Part shown: positions 63,706-64,000 of the stretch, one piece after another
How positions within the stretch are numbered: the first letter of the stretch is position 1
Layout: every line of letters begins with the position of its first letter
Assembly: GCF_030325625.1 (NCBI RefSeq)
Contig: NZ_JACAIS010000001.1
Span: 496,001 to 560,000, forward strand
Source: Sphingobacterium sp. N143
GTDB taxonomy: Bacteria > Bacteroidota > Bacteroidia > Sphingobacteriales > Sphingobacteriaceae
DNA length: 64,000 nucleotides
Reading direction: 5' to 3'
The notes under the pieces: model-generated
The model's database searches: none
Seen by the model: the letters and a program-made list of their open reading frames with translations, nothing else
Told to the model about the DNA's origin: nothing
Translations under genes and position numbers: made by a program

Positions 63706-64000
63706 TTACCAGCCTTTGATGGCCCCGTTCTTAAATACCTTTTTAGCAGTTGCTTCTACTTCCGGTGATTGATATGCTTGAATAAATTGTAGGACCTTTT
63801 CATCATTTTTATTGTCCGAACGAGCCACGATAAGGTTGACATAGGGTGATTCTTTATCTTCGGTAAATAAGCCTTGTTTTTCGGGGTCTAAGCCAGCCTG
63901 AGAAGCAAAGCTGTTATTGATGATTGCAATAGCAACCTGCGGGTCGTCAAGGACACGTGGTAGCTGTGGAGCTTCCATTTCAATGATTTTTATTTGTTTG
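63706..64000 (-). CDS. metQ: Methionine ABC transporter substrate-binding lipoprotein MetQ (C-terminal part, cut by window edge)
   Basis: The frame is open past the right edge; the visible 97 residues are the C-terminal half. EAPQLPRVLDDPQVAIAIIN, KESPYVNLIVARSDNKND and VFKNGAIKGW match the MetQ/NlpA family closely. It binds methionine for MetNI. The N-terminus, signal and start lie outside the window, so I cannot see whether metN/metI or a SAM riboswitch precedes it. Confidence 0.93.
   Translation of the reverse strand, partial: KQIKIIEMEAPQLPRVLDDPQVAIAIINNSFASQAGLDPEKQGLFTEDKESPYVNLIVARSDNKNDEKVLQFIQAYQSPEVEATAKKVFKNGAIKGW

Overview
The window looks like chromosome of a Bacteroidota member, most likely Sphingobacterium or a close relative in Sphingobacteriaceae; this rests on gene content and signal types, not on a database search. 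Several genes are preceded by the Bacteroidota promoter pattern (TTTG, 19 nt, TAnnTTTG), Shine-Dalgarno sequences are mostly weak, hairpin terminators have A/T-rich flanks, and families typical of the phylum appear (bTHX, DUF4954, DUF3467, HMA-AraC regulators, Tat-exported Gfo/Idh proteins). Coding density is high. I see no transposase, prophage, integrase or CRISPR array.

Layout. 1-5.8 kb is the most accessory part: a cut-off membrane protein, a lipoprotein, a membrane-anchored AraC regulator, a retropepsin-like protease, a TPR-like/rifampin ADP-ribosyltransferase (Arr) fusion, and an S41 protease with an in-frame stop before its signal core. 5.8-6.2 kb holds tRNA-Phe, tRNA-Gly and tRNA-Leu. 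6.3-9.2 kb is a glycolytic operon (pfkA, a BadF-type sugar kinase, gapA) divergent from a NUDIX-type regulator. 10.1-16.5 kb is a TetR-headed RND efflux operon. 16.6-30.2 kb is mostly housekeeping: glmS with a DUF4954 beta-helix protein, an HMA-AraC regulator, lgt, an M42 peptidase, a GNAT-nitrilase fusion, an M13 peptidase, rplU-rpmA and two lipoproteins.

30.3-39.9 kb is a probable sugar-oxidation locus: an FGE-like protein without the catalytic cysteines, a Tat-signal Gfo/Idh oxidoreductase, ApbE, a TIM-barrel isomerase/lyase-like protein, an MFS permease, a GMC flavoprotein without its own signal, a second Tat Gfo/Idh protein and a Tat/lipobox gluconate dehydrogenase subunit 3. The natural reading is envelope oxidation of sugars or glycosides (3-keto-sugar type chemistry).

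39.9-64 kb holds an acyl-ACP thioesterase, a second RND operon in the order adaptor-permease-TolC, bTHX, panB, a RluA-type synthase, a thioredoxin-like protein, pyrF, guaA with an overlapping lipoprotein gene, an RsmB-like methyltransferase, a universal stress protein, an NlpC/P60 hydrolase, a porin-like barrel, grpE-dnaJ, ftsE, a LuxC-type acyl-CoA reductase divergent from a ferredoxin, a DAACS symporter, a YchJ-like protein and the C-terminus of MetQ.

The most notable signal is a near-identical 23-nt element (core GTGTA-N5-TACAC, 20 of 23 positions shared in transcript orientation) that lies 36-38 nt upstream of both pfkA and the first gene of the sugar-oxidation locus. It suggests that one regulator, perhaps the NUDIX-family protein encoded beside the first copy, couples envelope sugar oxidation to glycolysis.
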